DNA of 64,000 nt from Corynebacterium flavescens (GTDB lineage: Bacteria; Actinomycetota; Actinomycetes; Mycobacteriales; Mycobacteriaceae), in NCBI RefSeq assembly GCF_008693105.1, contig NZ_VXKK01000034.1:1-64000 (forward strand). The letters are read 5' to 3'. Positions 47,436-57,734 of this stretch are shown here, piece after piece. The notes beneath the pieces were generated by a model that did no database searches, was not told where the DNA came from, and saw only the letters and a program-made list of their open reading frames with translations. The translations under genes were made by a program, and so were the position numbers. The first letter of the stretch is position 1. Each line of letters begins with the position of its first letter.

Positions 47436-47560
47436 AGTGTTGGAGTCCTTTCGCACGGCAGAGACACATCAAAACAAAGCCTAGAAAACAGCTAAGAAAC
47501 AGCTCCGAGACATCTTTTGTCCACACTACCAACCAATAGCGGCGCACGCGCCGCTGGACC

Positions 47561-49711
47561 GTGGCAGAATTAGGCGTCGTGAGGAACCGTGAATTGCTCG
47601 AAGAGCTTGCACAACGCTACGGCGTCGCCAGCTCCTATATGTCTCAGGCCGGCTACGAGGTAACCGTCAGCGAGGAAACCGTTGTCTACACTCTGCGGGC
47701 CTTGGGCGTGGAAATCTCCGAGGACCCCGATGCGCAGGAGCTGACTGGCCTGCTTTATGGGGAATATCTTGCACGCGCCTCCCGTCCGTTGCCCTCCTGC
47801 GTGGTTGCCCCGCAAGGCGAGGAGCGTTCTTTCCCAGTGCATGTCCACGACGGGGACCCGGCAGAAGTCCACATCGAGTTAGAGGGCGGCGGGACGCGCG
47901 AGGTATACCAAGACCCCAATGATGCGCCAGCCGCTGACGTCGCCGGGCAAGCGTGGGGCGAGGCCTCTTTCCACCTTCCTGGCGATCTGCCGCTAGGGTA
48001 CCACCGCATCATCCTTCACTCGCCGGGCTGCGCGCCGGAGCCCGCAGGTCTAAGCTGCCCCCTTATCATCACCCCGTCCCGGTTGAATACCGCCGATCCC
48101 TATGTGGAAACGCCCGCAGCCGGCGTGATGGCACAGCTTTATTCGCTGCGCTCTGAATCCTCCTGGGGCATCGGCGACTTCGCGGACTTGGCCCAGGTGG
48201 CAGAAAAGCTGGCCAAGGATGCGGACTACTTGCTTATCAATCCGCTGCATGCCGCCGAGCCTTTTCCGCCGATCGAGGACTCACCGTACCTGCCCACTAC
48301 CCGGCGCTTCATCAACCCTATCTACTTGCACATCGAGGACGTACCTGAGCTCGCATTGCTGAGCCAGGAGTTGCAGGAAGATGTCGCAGAGCTCGCCGAA
48401 GAGTTCCGTGCACGCAATCGCAGTGCCGAGGAAATCGATCGCAACACCATCTTTGAAGCCAAGCTGCAGGTGTTGCGAGAGCTCTTCACGCTGAAGTCAT
48501 CGCCGGAACGCGAAGCGGCTTTCGTCAGCTATGCCCGCGAGCAGGGTCGCGGATTGCGAGACTTTGCTACGTGGTGCGCCGAGCGCGAGCTGGAGAACCT
48601 TTCCGGTTATCGCCACGCACAAAACGAGGACTTTGAGGAGATCATCCGTTTCTATTCCTGGCTGCAGTTCTTGTGTGATGAACAGCTTGCCGTGGCACAG
48701 CGCAGGGCCCGCGAAGCGGGAATGCGCATCGGCCTCATCACCGATCTCGCAGTCGGCGTACACCCCGGAGGCGCAGATGCGAGCAATCTGGCAGACTATC
48801 TCGCGCCCCAGTGCTCGGTAGGCGCTCCCCCGGATGACTACAACCAACTCGGACAGGACTGGTCGCAACCACCGTGGCATCCTGTGCGTTTGGCCGAGGC
48901 CGGATACGAGCCTTGGCGCGAGATGCTCGACACGGTGCTCCGCAACTCCGGTGGCGTGCGCGTGGACCACATTCTTGGCCTCTTCCGCCTGTTTTGGATT
49001 CCACGCATGTCTTCGCCGCAACTGGGCACCTACGTCTCCTATGACTGGGAGGCCATGCTGGGAGTCTTGAGCTTGGAGGCGCAACGCGCCGGCGCCGTGT
49101 TGATCGGTGAAGACCTCGGCACCGTGGAGCCGTGGGTCCGCCGCGTCCTCTCTGAACGAGGAGTACTTGGCACCTCGATCGTGTGGTTTGAGCGCGCTGA
49201 GGACAACGAGACCCCCCTGCCCCCGCAGGAGTACCGCCAGCTCTCGCTGGCCTCAGTGGGCACGCATGATCTCCCGCCCACGCTAGCTTATCTTCGAGGC
49301 GATCACATCGCGCTTCGTGCAAGGCTGGGTTTGCTCACTCGCTCGGTCGCCGAGGAGGAAGCCGAGGACTCCCAATGGCAGGCCCGCGTATTCGGAGCCG
49401 TTGCCTCTGCGGGAATCGCACTTCCCAGCCACGATGGCGCGGACAATGATCTCGCCCGAGAGGAAGAACTTGTAGTGGCTCTACACGAGTTCATTGCTGG
49501 GAGTGCTGCCGTGCTGACCTGCACCAGCCTGGTGGATATGGTGGGAGATGTCCGCGCACAGAACCAGCCTGGAACCACCCGGGATCTCTACCCCAACTGG
49601 TGTATCCCACTGTGCGATAGCGCAGGAGTTCCCGTCCTCATCGAGGACTTGGACTCGCTAGAGATGTTCCGCCGGATGGCGCGAGCCTCCAGCCGCCACA
49701 CCGCAGGCTAG
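47561..49711 (+). CDS. malQ: 4-alpha-glucanotransferase (amylomaltase)
   Basis: This 716-residue GH77 enzyme transfers maltosyl units between glucans, used in maltose and glycogen metabolism. Recognisable parts are YSLRSESSWGIGDFADL, ITDLAVGVHPGGADA (catalytic Asp region), GGVRVDHILGLFRLFW, IGEDLGTVEPWVR and SVGTHDLPPTLAYLRG. An N-terminal extension of about 150 residues with a beta domain is typical of actinobacterial MalQ. The GTG at 47561 lacks a good ribosome site; a GTG at 47579 is possible. Confidence 0.93.
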   Translation: MAELGVVRNRELLEELAQRYGVASSYMSQAGYEVTVSEETVVYTLRALGVEISEDPDAQELTGLLYGEYLARASRPLPSCVVAPQGEERSFPVHVHDGDPAEVHIELEGGGTREVYQDPNDAPAADVAGQAWGEASFHLPGDLPLGYHRIILHSPGCAPEPAGLSCPLIITPSRLNTADPYVETPAAGVMAQLYSLRSESSWGIGDFADLAQVAEKLAKDADYLLINPLHAAEPFPPIEDSPYLPTTRRFINPIYLHIEDVPELALLSQELQEDVAELAEEFRARNRSAEEIDRNTIFEAKLQVLRELFTLKSSPEREAAFVSYAREQGRGLRDFATWCAERELENLSGYRHAQNEDFEEIIRFYSWLQFLCDEQLAVAQRRAREAGMRIGLITDLAVGVHPGGADASNLADYLAPQCSVGAPPDDYNQLGQDWSQPPWHPVRLAEAGYEPWREMLDTVLRNSGGVRVDHILGLFRLFWIPRMSSPQLGTYVSYDWEAMLGVLSLEAQRAGAVLIGEDLGTVEPWVRRVLSERGVLGTSIVWFERAEDNETPLPPQEYRQLSLASVGTHDLPPTLAYLRGDHIALRARLGLLTRSVAEEEAEDSQWQARVFGAVASAGIALPSHDGADNDLAREEELVVALHEFIAGSAAVLTCTSLVDMVGDVRAQNQPGTTRDLYPNWCIPLCDSAGVPVLIEDLDSLEMFRRMARASSRHTAG

Positions 49712-49875
49712 AAGAAGATCCCCAGCGCCGCGACCACGATGATCAACACGATCATCGCCCACAGCGTGAGGCTCACACGCGATTTGGGGAGCGCTCGCTT
49801 ACGCGGGCGCTGTTTGCGCTCTGGGTCCCAAAGGCCTTCCCGTGGGTCGGAGGGTTCCTGCTGGGGATTAGACAT
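49708..49875 (-). CDS. Small single-pass membrane protein, 55 residues
   Basis: The protein has a Pro/Arg-rich N-terminal half (MSNPQQEPSDPREGLWDPE, then KQRPRKR) and one C-terminal membrane helix (LTLWAMIVLIIVVAALGIFF). The ATG overlaps the end of the upstream small gene by 8 nt and has AAGG 9 nt upstream. The stop overlaps malQ by 4 nt on the other strand. The function is unknown. Confidence 0.75.
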   Translation of the reverse strand: MSNPQQEPSDPREGLWDPERKQRPRKRALPKSRVSLTLWAMIVLIIVVAALGIFF

Positions 49876-50092
49876 GGTTTTCTACCTTAGTGCTGGAGCC
49901 TTCTGAGGCTTTCTTGGGGTGGACTTTTCCGCCGAGAAAACCCGCCACTCGGTCCACCACCCACATCACTACCCAGGCCGCCACGACCATGATCGGCACG
50001 ACAACGACGAGCAGCACCAGCATCTGAACCCAGATGGGGGCCTGCACGAGCGCCTGTGAGAGAGTGCTGCCGATATCGCCTAACCAATCCAT
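49868..50092 (-). CDS. Small membrane protein, 74 residues
   Basis: The protein has one long hydrophobic helix (about residues 19-45, WVQMLVLLVVVVPIMVVAAWVVMWVV) and a basic C-terminus. AGGA lies 9 nt upstream of the ATG. It overlaps the following 55-residue gene, so the two are co-translated and may act together. The function is unknown. Confidence 0.75.
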   Translation of the reverse strand: MDWLGDIGSTLSQALVQAPIWVQMLVLLVVVVPIMVVAAWVVMWVVDRVAGFLGGKVHPKKASEGSSTKVENHV

Positions 50093-50139
50093 GGGCTTTA
50101 ATCCTAGTACGCCAACCAGCCCGGGGTAATCTAGCTACC

Positions 50140-51465
50140 ATGCCGAGCTCGCACCACTTTTCGCCAGACCCCTCCCCGGATACCGCCGGATCTTCAACCC
50201 TGCCTACAGTGACGGTGGCCTCCCCTTCTGGGCAGATCACCGGCACGACCAAGGCCGGCATCAATTACTTTCATTCCCTCTCGTATTCCTCGATACCGGG
50301 TGACTTCCGCCCCGCCGAGAAGATGAGCGCTCCCGTCGATCAAGATGCTCGCACGCCGCGTCCAGATGCGGTCGCACTCAGCGTCGTTGCCCCCGCCCGC
50401 GCCCGTGACGTCCCCGTCATTGTCTACATCCACGGTGGCCGCTTCGAAAGCGGCTCCCACGAGGATCCGCGTGCAGATGGCAGCGCTAACGCTCGGGCTG
50501 GCTTCGTCCACGTTTCGCTGGGATACCGGGTAGGCCTGGCCGGGTTTGCCCGCTTCTTGGGAGATGAGCCACATCGCTATCGCGGGATCGATGACTGCCA
50601 ACTGGCCCTAGAGTGGGTGCAGAAAAACATCGAGGCCTTTGGTGGGGATCCCACCAATGTCACTCTGGTGGGACAATCCGCCGGGGCAGCCGCCGCGCTG
50701 TGGCTTGCCCGGCGTGACCACTATCGCGGGGCTTTCCGGAGGGTGCTCGCCCTCTCGCCGTGCTTTCCGCGTCAGAGCTATGACAAGCGCAAGCCCGCGC
50801 TGCGCGGCGCTCTCAAACAGCCCATCAGCCGCAAGTCACTCGCTGCCATGAGCAAGCAGCGCCTCGACCGCGGCTACGCCCGATTCCGCAAGAAATTCAA
50901 CTACGACATGGCACTTGGTCCTTATCCGCTCGATTGCGCGGAGCTGGCGGATATACCGATTGTCGTCACCTCCACTCGCGAGGAGTTTTATGGCGTGCCC
51001 TCCGGGCAAAAGGCGGATCGATCGATCTTCCGGCGTCTCATCGTGAACTCGCTGGCGCGTAAGTTTGGCTTTCCGCCCAATTCCTTGCGCGGTTGGTACC
51101 AAGTGGCCGAAAGCCTCGATAGCAAGCACGTCATTGGCCGCATGATCGGTGACGCCACCATTCGTCGCTGGGTGGCTCAGGTGGCGGAGCAAGCCCCTGG
51201 CCCGACCTGGATGATTGAGTTCCAGCGCGAAGGCAGGCCGGCACTACATTGCGATGAACTGCGGTTCCTCTTTAACGTACATTCTTCCGCGGCGGCGGCA
51301 CGCCTCAATGGCTGGCTGCACACCTTCGCCCGGGATGGAGAAACCGGTTTCGAGGCATACCGCCCTGAACACTCTATTTGGACATTTAACCTTGACACCG
51401 GGAAAGCCCGCATCACTCACGGCGGCTTGGACTATATCTCGGCTGCTTTTAGTGATCCGGAATAA
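50140..51465 (+). CDS. Type-B carboxylesterase family protein
   Basis: This 441-residue alpha/beta-hydrolase has the oxyanion motif YIHGGRF, the nucleophile motif GQSAGA near residue 185 and EEFYGV for the acid region. The substrate is unknown. The ATG at 50140 follows a CCGGGG ribosome-site-like stretch 13 nt away. Its 3' end overlaps idi by 17 nt on the opposite strand. Confidence 0.85.
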   Translation: MPSSHHFSPDPSPDTAGSSTLPTVTVASPSGQITGTTKAGINYFHSLSYSSIPGDFRPAEKMSAPVDQDARTPRPDAVALSVVAPARARDVPVIVYIHGGRFESGSHEDPRADGSANARAGFVHVSLGYRVGLAGFARFLGDEPHRYRGIDDCQLALEWVQKNIEAFGGDPTNVTLVGQSAGAAAALWLARRDHYRGAFRRVLALSPCFPRQSYDKRKPALRGALKQPISRKSLAAMSKQRLDRGYARFRKKFNYDMALGPYPLDCAELADIPIVVTSTREEFYGVPSGQKADRSIFRRLIVNSLARKFGFPPNSLRGWYQVAESLDSKHVIGRMIGDATIRRWVAQVAEQAPGPTWMIEFQREGRPALHCDELRFLFNVHSSAAAARLNGWLHTFARDGETGFEAYRPEHSIWTFNLDTGKARITHGGLDYISAAFSDPE

Positions 51466-52072
51466 GGGCTGCCCGCAGCTCGGGGTGCGCTAGCTCTTCT
51501 ATCATCCACTGACTAAAGGCGAAGGGGGCAGCCTTGGCGGCTTCGATTAGCTCCCGAGCACCCACCCAGGCTAAAGAGTCAACTTCCTGCGGGTTGAACT
51601 GCGGATCGGGGCCGGTGAGTTCGACGACGTAGACGGGACAGATCTCGTATTCGACAATGCCCGAGGAATCGACAGCGCGATAGGAAAAATCTGGCAGGAC
51701 TAGGCGCGGCGCGCTTAGACTCGTGGGCTCGATTCCCAGCTCGAAGGCGGCACGGCGTATCACCGCGGCTCTGGTTTCTTCTCCGGGTCCGGGGTGCCCG
51801 CAAAAGCTATTCGTCCACACCCCTGGCCAGGTGAGCTTGGACAAAGCGCGGCGAGTGAGCAACACCTTTCCGTCTCGGATGACCCAGGCGGAGAAGGCAA
51901 AGTGCAAAGGCGTAGTTGTGCTGTGTACGCTCGCTTTGTCCGCGGTGCCTATGGCGCGTCCATCCGGCGAGGCGAGGACGACTAGTTCAGGCGCGAAACC
52001 TGCAGGCTGCCCAGCATTCGCTGAGTTTGGATGTGTCGCCGGTCCGTCTGGGCCCTCTGAGTTATCCGTCAT
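51449..52072 (-). CDS. idi: Isopentenyl-diphosphate delta-isomerase, type I
   Basis: This 207-residue Nudix-fold enzyme interconverts isopentenyl and dimethylallyl diphosphate for polyprenol and menaquinone synthesis. Catalytic Cys is in TNSFCGHP and the Glu in the later EYEICPVY. The first 25 residues are Gly/Pro-rich and likely disordered. Its ATG overlaps the upstream lipoprotein stop (ATGA). Confidence 0.94.
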   Translation of the reverse strand: MTDNSEGPDGPATHPNSANAGQPAGFAPELVVLASPDGRAIGTADKASVHSTTTPLHFAFSAWVIRDGKVLLTRRALSKLTWPGVWTNSFCGHPGPGEETRAAVIRRAAFELGIEPTSLSAPRLVLPDFSYRAVDSSGIVEYEICPVYVVELTGPDPQFNPQEVDSLAWVGARELIEAAKAAPFAFSQWMIEELAHPELRAALIPDH

Positions 52073-52614
52073 AGATTAAGCTCTCCAACCCAAGTGACGT
52101 TTCCTATGTGCAGACGGGAGTTCCAGAGATTGGCTGGAGCTACATCGAAGCGGTACTGCAAGTTGGCTGCGGCACCGGCGCCTAGCGGCTCATCGAGCCC
52201 TGGTGCGGCGACATCCGCGTTGGCTACCGGATCATAAGGAAGCAGGCTGACCTTGCTCCACCCGCCGTTACCATTTGCACGCTCGAGGGTGGGCTCTTTG
52301 ATGGCATCGACGGGAAGCGGCACATCGTTCTTGTTGTGCACCTTGATGGTAATGACCGAGCCACGCACGCTATCGGAGTAGATCTTCTGCAGCTCCCACT
52401 GCACGCCTAAGCCCTCGTCATCGACGGGGGCTCCCAAGTCAGAGGTGATCTCCTTGTCATCGACGTCTTGAGCCTCAAAGGAGGGGGGCTCAGAGCTGGA
52501 GACAACGATGTCCTCTCCCAGCCCGGAGGGCTCGGGCTTGAGGATGGCGCAGCCGGTAGCGGCGAAGGCGAGAAGGGCCACGAGGCCCGCGCAAGTTTTT
52601 CGGGGGATGTACAC
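52069..52614 (-). CDS. Lipoprotein of unknown function
   Basis: This 181-residue protein has a lipoprotein signal ending in FAATGC (lipidated Cys22), then an acidic linker, then a beta-rich domain at about 65-181 (VQWELQKIYSDSVRGSVITIKVHNKNDVPLPV). The immunoglobulin-like domain would be outside the membrane. The GTG start has AAGGAAT 12 nt upstream. It overlaps idi by 4 nt. Confidence 0.7.
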   Translation of the reverse strand: MYIPRKTCAGLVALLAFAATGCAILKPEPSGLGEDIVVSSSEPPSFEAQDVDDKEITSDLGAPVDDEGLGVQWELQKIYSDSVRGSVITIKVHNKNDVPLPVDAIKEPTLERANGNGGWSKVSLLPYDPVANADVAAPGLDEPLGAGAAANLQYRFDVAPANLWNSRLHIGNVTWVGELNL

Positions 52615-52670
52615 CGTGCGAGATTCCTTCGAGGTTTCGGGCGAGATCTGTTCTGCCCAGCTACTCTAGT

Positions 52671-52701
52671 CCACGGGATGCGCCGAGCCAGCATCCCGTG
52701 G
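52671..52701. repeat. 11-bp perfect inverted repeat in divergent promoter region
   Basis: CCACGGGATGC (52671-52681) and GCATCCCGTGG (52691-52701) flank a 9-nt loop. It is placed between the divergent lipoprotein and ABC exporter genes and has no T-run. It may be an operator or a mRNA leader hairpin. Confidence 0.65.
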
Positions 52702-52815
52702 GGTGATGTTGGCTTAATGTCGGGCGGGGGTGGCATACTGGTGCGTTGCTATAGGGCAACTGCCCCAGAGTTTTAATGTACGCCCTCCATTGCAGAAAAG
52801 AGTCACTTCTTTCCC

Positions 52816-54705
52816 GTGAATTCAATTCTTCGCATCGCCCGCAGCGCCTCTGCGCTGTGGCCTTTCTATCTCGGGGTACTCATCACCGCAACGTTGAGTG
52901 CCGTGCTCGCGCTCATCTCGCCGTTTATGATCCGGGAAGCTACCGACACCATTGTCTCTGCGCTGGGCGGAGAAAGCCCAGCATCACAAGCACTGAGCAC
53001 TGTCTTGCTGCTGGCCTTCTTACTCTTTGTGGCCGATGCGGCAGGCTCCCTGTTCAGCAACGTCGGCGGTTATATCGGTGACGTGATGGTCTCGCGCCTG
53101 CGCCAGATCCTGTCCACCCGCTACTTTGCCAAGTTACTTTCGGTTCCGCAGGCCTATTACGACAACCAGGTCACCGGCACCATCATCGCGCGCCTCGATC
53201 GCTCGATTTCCAATATCACCCAGTTTGTCCAGTCCTTTTCCAATAACTTCTTCACCATGATCATCCAGGCCGTGGCGGTGCTGGTCATCACGGCCTTCTA
53301 CTACTGGCCACTCGCCGTACTATTGGCTGCGCTCTTCCCTCTTTATATGTGGCTCACCGCGCTGACCTCGCGGCGTTGGCAGAAATATGAGAAGGAAAAG
53401 AACCAACATATTGACCTGGCTAATGGGCGCTTTGCCGAGGTTATCGGCCAAGTAAAGGTGGCCAAGTCCTTCGTCTCCGAGGTACGCGAGCTCAGTGCTT
53501 TTGGCAAGCATTACCGCAAGATCGTCGATACCACGAAGCCTCAATCACGCTGGTGGCATTCCATGGATACCGCCCGCGGGGCGGCCATGGCACTAATTTT
53601 CCTGTGCATCTACGCCCTGATCTTTTGGCGCACCCTCGAGGGCCACTTCAGCATCGGGGACATGGTCATGCTCTTGCAGTTGGTGACCATGGCCAAGCAG
53701 CCAGTATTCATGATGAGCTGGATCGTCGATTCCGCGCAGCGTGCCGTCGCCGGCTCCCGCGACTACTTCACCGTCATGGAGGAAAAGCCCGAACCCACGG
53801 CCAACCGCGGTCTCATCGAGGCCACCCGGGCTTCCGACGTCCCCGTCCTCGATCTCACTCCGGTACCCCCGCTCGAGCCCAGACCCGGGGCACCTGTCAT
53901 CGACTTCGACCACGTCTCCTTTTCCTATGAGGAGGGCAAGCCGGTCATCGAGGATGTCACGTTCACCGTCGAGGAGGGCCACAAGGTCGCCTTGGTGGGG
54001 GAATCCGGGGGCGGAAAATCAACTTTGGTTAATCTCTTGCTCGGCCTGTATCACCCCAGCCACGGGCACCTACGCGTGCTCGGCAACGAGGTCGACGATC
54101 TCAGCGCCGCCCGCCTGCGTTCTTCCGTCGGCGTGGTCTTCCAAGAGTCCTACCTGTTTTCGGGCACGATCCGGGAAAACATCGCCTATGGCAAGCCGGG
54201 GGCCAGCGATGAGGAGATAGTCGCCATCGCCAAGCGGGCGAACGCCGACTCCTTCATCCGTGCCTTCCCCGAGGGATATGACACCATCATTGGTGAGCGC
54301 GGGCTCAAGCTCTCTGGCGGGCAGAAACAGCGGGTCTCCGTCGCGCGCGCGATGCTCAAAGACGCACCCATTCTGGTTCTGGATGAGGCCACCTCGGCGC
54401 TGGACACCAAGTCCGAGCGCGCGGTGCAGGCCGGGCTCGACGAGCTGATGAAGAACCGCACCACCCTCATCATTGCCCACCGACTCTCCACCATTGCTGA
54501 TGTCGACACCATCATCACCCTCGACGAGGGAAGGATTGCGGAAATCGGATCACCCGCCGATCTCGCGCGCTCCGGCGGCATCTATGCCGAACTGCTCAGG
54601 CTTACGCAATCTGCTTCCGCGGCCGACCGTCAACGCCTGAAGCGCTACGGCTTTGTCACGCCGGGACATGAAGAAGCCGCGGAGCATGAAGAAGCAGCGC
54701 AGTAG
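52816..54705 (+). CDS. ABC transporter, fused membrane and ATPase domains (exporter type)
   Basis: This 629-residue exporter has six membrane helices in the first 330 residues and an ATPase with Walker [10 protein letters not shown] near 400, signature LSGGQKQR near 500 and Walker [15 protein letters not shown]-terminal tail repeats [10 protein letters not shown]. It acts as a homodimer or with a partner elsewhere. The substrate cannot be told. The start is GTG with a poor ribosome site. Confidence 0.88.
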   Translation: MNSILRIARSASALWPFYLGVLITATLSAVLALISPFMIREATDTIVSALGGESPASQALSTVLLLAFLLFVADAAGSLFSNVGGYIGDVMVSRLRQILSTRYFAKLLSVPQAYYDNQVTGTIIARLDRSISNITQFVQSFSNNFFTMIIQAVAVLVITAFYYWPLAVLLAALFPLYMWLTALTSRRWQKYEKEKNQHIDLANGRFAEVIGQVKVAKSFVSEVRELSAFGKHYRKIVDTTKPQSRWWHSMDTARGAAMALIFLCIYALIFWRTLEGHFSIGDMVMLLQLVTMAKQPVFMMSWIVDSAQRAVAGSRDYFTVMEEKPEPTANRGLIEATRASDVPVLDLTPVPPLEPRPGAPVIDFDHVSFSYEEGKPVIEDVTFTVEEGHKVALVGESGGGKSTLVNLLLGLYHPSHGHLRVLGNEVDDLSAARLRSSVGVVFQESYLFSGTIRENIAYGKPGASDEEIVAIAKRANADSFIRAFPEGYDTIIGERGLKLSGGQKQRVSVARAMLKDAPILVLDEATSALDTKSERAVQAGLDELMKNRTTLIIAHRLSTIADVDTIITLDEGRIAEIGSPADLARSGGIYAELLRLTQSASAADRQRLKRYGFVTPGHEEAAEHEEAAQ

Positions 54706-54773
54706 CTGGGAGTACATATAAGCCGCAGAAAATAACGCTTTCTTCACGGGCGCGGCGCGCTAGGGTTGTGAGC

Positions 54774-55925
54774 ATGAATTCTCCCAGCTTTCCCAGCTTT
54801 CCCAGCATTACAGAACTGAAGGCCCGCGGCACACGTAAATGGACTACATACCCAGAGGACGTGTTGCCCCTGTGGATCGCCGAGTCCGACTTCTCCACCG
54901 CCGCCCCCGTCAAGGAGGCAATGCGCGCCGCCGTCGCGAAAGAGAATTTTGGCTATACCCCGGCCGCGCAGGCCTCCGGACTGAGTGAGGCCGTGGCTGA
55001 GTTCTACGAAAGCCGCTATGGCTGGCGCCCGGATCCGCAGTCCGTATTCTGGATCGGCGACGTCGTGCGCGGAGTGCTCCTGGGGGTGGAGTACTTCACC
55101 CGCCCTGGCTCTCCTGTGATTGTGCCCGTGCCCTCCTACCCTCCGCTCCTAGAGCTTCCCGAGGTGGCCGGGCGCGAGCGCATTGACGTTTCCTCGGACT
55201 TCGATCTGGAGGAAATCGAGGAAGCCTTCCGCCGTGGCGCCGGCTCTATCTTGCTTTCTAATCCTTATAACCCCCTGGGTCTGGTGCTTGAGAGGCAGTT
55301 CTTGAGCGCGTTGGTGGAGCTTGCGCAGAAGTACGATGCACGCATCATCTCAGATGAAATTCACGCACCCTTGGTTTACGAGGGCACCCATATCCCTGTC
55401 GCCTCCTTGGGCGAGGTCGCAGCACGACGCACCTTCACCGTCACCGCTACTTCCAAGGCATGGAATACTGCCGGATTGAAGTGCGCACAGATCATTTTGT
55501 CCAACCCAGAAGACGTCACTGTGTGGAAAGGACTGACCGGTGTAGCTAAGGACGGTACTGGAACCCTGGGCGTTATCGCCGCCGAGGCTGCCTATCGCGA
55601 AGGCGGAGAGTTTCTCGAAGAGGAGCTCGCCTATCTGAAGGAAACGCGAGATTGGTTGGTATCTGAGCTTCCCCGGCGTGTCCCAGGACTCAAGACTTCC
55701 CACCCTCAAGCCACCTACCTCATGTGGCTGGATTTCCGTGACACCGCCATCGGCGAGGACCCTCACCCGGCTACGTGGCTGCTGCGCAATGCCAAGGTCG
55801 CCTTGAATGAAGGAACAGCCTTCGGCTCAGGAGGAGCAGGACATGCCCGCCTCAACTTCGCCACCTCCCGGGAGATCTTGGAAGGGGCTTGCGATCGCAT
55901 CGAGGCGGCTTTTCGCGCGCTTTAG
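54774..55925 (+). CDS. aecD: Cystathionine beta-lyase, MalY/PatB type
   Basis: This 383-residue PLP enzyme cleaves cystathionine or related S-conjugates. The PLP Lys228 sits in TATSKAWN and ISDEIH (Asp194) binds the ring. Its place next to brnQ is as in C. glutamicum aecD-brnQ. The ATG at 54774 has AGGG 8 nt upstream. A short SFPSFPS repeat from CCCAGCTTT units marks the N-terminus. Confidence 0.93.
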   Translation: MNSPSFPSFPSITELKARGTRKWTTYPEDVLPLWIAESDFSTAAPVKEAMRAAVAKENFGYTPAAQASGLSEAVAEFYESRYGWRPDPQSVFWIGDVVRGVLLGVEYFTRPGSPVIVPVPSYPPLLELPEVAGRERIDVSSDFDLEEIEEAFRRGAGSILLSNPYNPLGLVLERQFLSALVELAQKYDARIISDEIHAPLVYEGTHIPVASLGEVAARRTFTVTATSKAWNTAGLKCAQIILSNPEDVTVWKGLTGVAKDGTGTLGVIAAEAAYREGGEFLEEELAYLKETRDWLVSELPRRVPGLKTSHPQATYLMWLDFRDTAIGEDPHPATWLLRNAKVALNEGTAFGSGGAGHARLNFATSREILEGACDRIEAAFRAL

Positions 55926-55973
55926 CTAGCTTCTCACCCAGAGCTTTTCTATAGACCAATAGTTTGTCCAAGT

Positions 55974-56011
55974 AGGCGCCTAACCTTGATTTTCCGGCAC
56001 GGGCGCCTTTT
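55974..56011 (+). terminator. Terminator after aecD
   Basis: AGGCGCC (55974-55980) pairs with GGCGCCT (56002-56008) and is followed by TTTT. The loop is long (21 nt). It lies 49 nt after the aecD stop and would separate aecD from brnQ. Confidence 0.6.
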
Positions 56012-56195
56012 AGCGCTTCCACACCCCCGTGGCCTTTGCTTTCCTATGGTTGACTAGTTATTGTCTCTCTGTACGAAATGTCATCTCAGGCCATATACCC
56101 CATACACCTTTTGAGCTAGGTTTCTCTCTTCTCAAGGCTACTCAGATCGTGGACTGTCTCTCATGGCTACTGTTGGATTTGTGAAAGGGCCGGCT

Positions 56196-57596
56196 ATGGC
56201 TACAACAACTAATGCGGCGCCACCCAAGCGCGCCATCACCATTATCATCGCATCACTGATGCTGTTTTCCATGTTCTTTGGCGCGGGAAACCTCATCTTC
56301 CCGCCCATGGTGGGCGCATCTTCCGGCACCAACTTCTGGCCAGCTATCTTGGGCTTCCTCGCGGCCGGCGTGATTCTGCCGGCCCTCGCCGTCGTGGCGG
56401 TGGCCATTTCCGGTCAGTCCGTGCGCGATATCGGCAACCACGGTGGCAAGATCTTCGGGGTTGTATTCTCCGTCATTGCTTACCTGGCCATCGGCGCATT
56501 CTATGCACTGCCCCGAACGGGTGCGGTGTCCATGGAAACCGCCATCACTCCACTCCTGGGTTGGGAAGGAGCATTTCCCAACGCGGCCTATAACCTGGTC
56601 TTCTTCGGCATCACCCTGTTGCTGTCGTGGCGACCGAACTCCATCATCGACATCCTGGGCCGTTTCTTGACCCCGGCGTTGGTGATCCTGCTTATCGCGC
56701 TCATCACCCTGGCAGCCTTTGCCAACCCGCGCAGCCCCGGCGCCCCCACGGAGGACTACGTCTCCTCCCCCATGGTCACCGGGCTCTTCGAGGGCTATAA
56801 CACCATGGATGCCATCGCCGGTCTGGCATTTTCCATCGTCATCGTCTCTTCGCTGCGTGCCAAGGGCTTTAGTGACAAGAGGCACCGTGTCAACGGAACC
56901 ATCACGGCCGCCGTCATTGCCGGTTCCATCCTTGCGCTCATCTACTTGGGTCTGGCCTGGATCGCACAGACCATGCCCGATAACCAGTCCTACGAGTCCG
57001 GCACCTACCTGCTTGCCGACGCCGCCAATGCCACCATGGGCACCATCGGCCAATCCGTGTTCTCCGCCATCGTCATCCTGGCCTGCCTGACCACCTCCGT
57101 GGGCCTGGTTACCTCGACCTCGGAGTTCTTCTCCTTGCTGGTTCCCAAGCTCAACTACCACTTCTGGGCCGTGCTCTTTAGCGTCGTGTCTTTCGCTTTG
57201 GCCGTTCAGGGGCTCGACACCGTCTTGTCCATTGCGGTTCCCTTCATCACCTTCCTCTACCCGCCGGCAATTGCCCTCATCTTCCTGGCCCTGATACAAC
57301 CGCTGGTCAAGAAGGCCGTTGTCTTCTACTGGGGCTACCGCCTGGCCCTGTGGATGTCGGTGCTGTGGTCCGCCCTCACTGTCATCTCCGATCAGGGCTG
57401 GGGCACGAGCTTCCTCTCCCCCATCCTGGAGCTCTCTCCGGGCCAGGATGTCGGCCTGGGCTGGTTCACCCCCGCCCTCATCTGCTGCATCATCGGTGTC
57501 GTTATCGACGTCGTGACCAAGGCCGGCGAAAAACACGAGGCTGCCAAGCTCGAAAGCGCACAGGAGGACCTTCCGGCGCAGGCTACCGCGCAGTAG
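56196..57596 (+). CDS. brnQ: Branched-chain amino acid uptake carrier
   Basis: This 466-residue, 12-helix carrier of the LIVCS family imports isoleucine, leucine and valine with sodium. The N-terminal motif MFFGAGNLIFPPMVG is diagnostic. The ATG at 56196 has AAAGGG 7 nt upstream; one at 56163 has no good site. The promoter lies in the 270 bp after aecD. Confidence 0.94.
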   Translation: MATTTNAAPPKRAITIIIASLMLFSMFFGAGNLIFPPMVGASSGTNFWPAILGFLAAGVILPALAVVAVAISGQSVRDIGNHGGKIFGVVFSVIAYLAIGAFYALPRTGAVSMETAITPLLGWEGAFPNAAYNLVFFGITLLLSWRPNSIIDILGRFLTPALVILLIALITLAAFANPRSPGAPTEDYVSSPMVTGLFEGYNTMDAIAGLAFSIVIVSSLRAKGFSDKRHRVNGTITAAVIAGSILALIYLGLAWIAQTMPDNQSYESGTYLLADAANATMGTIGQSVFSAIVILACLTTSVGLVTSTSEFFSLLVPKLNYHFWAVLFSVVSFALAVQGLDTVLSIAVPFITFLYPPAIALIFLALIQPLVKKAVVFYWGYRLALWMSVLWSALTVISDQGWGTSFLSPILELSPGQDVGLGWFTPALICCIIGVVIDVVTKAGEKHEAAKLESAQEDLPAQATAQ

Positions 57597-57734
57597 CCCC
57601 TCCTAGAGGCTCTCACCACGGGACCTCTCACTCCCCACCCCGGAATAGAAAAACACGCGTAGCGTTGTCACCGAGAAGAAAACAATGAGCTCGATGAAAC
57701 TTGCTTCACACACCCGTGGAAAGGCTTGAGGACT

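Noticed and set aside
56253..57536. 427-codon minus-strand reading opposite brnQ
   Set aside because: Gly/Asp/Gln-rich product typical of an antisense frame of a membrane protein gene.
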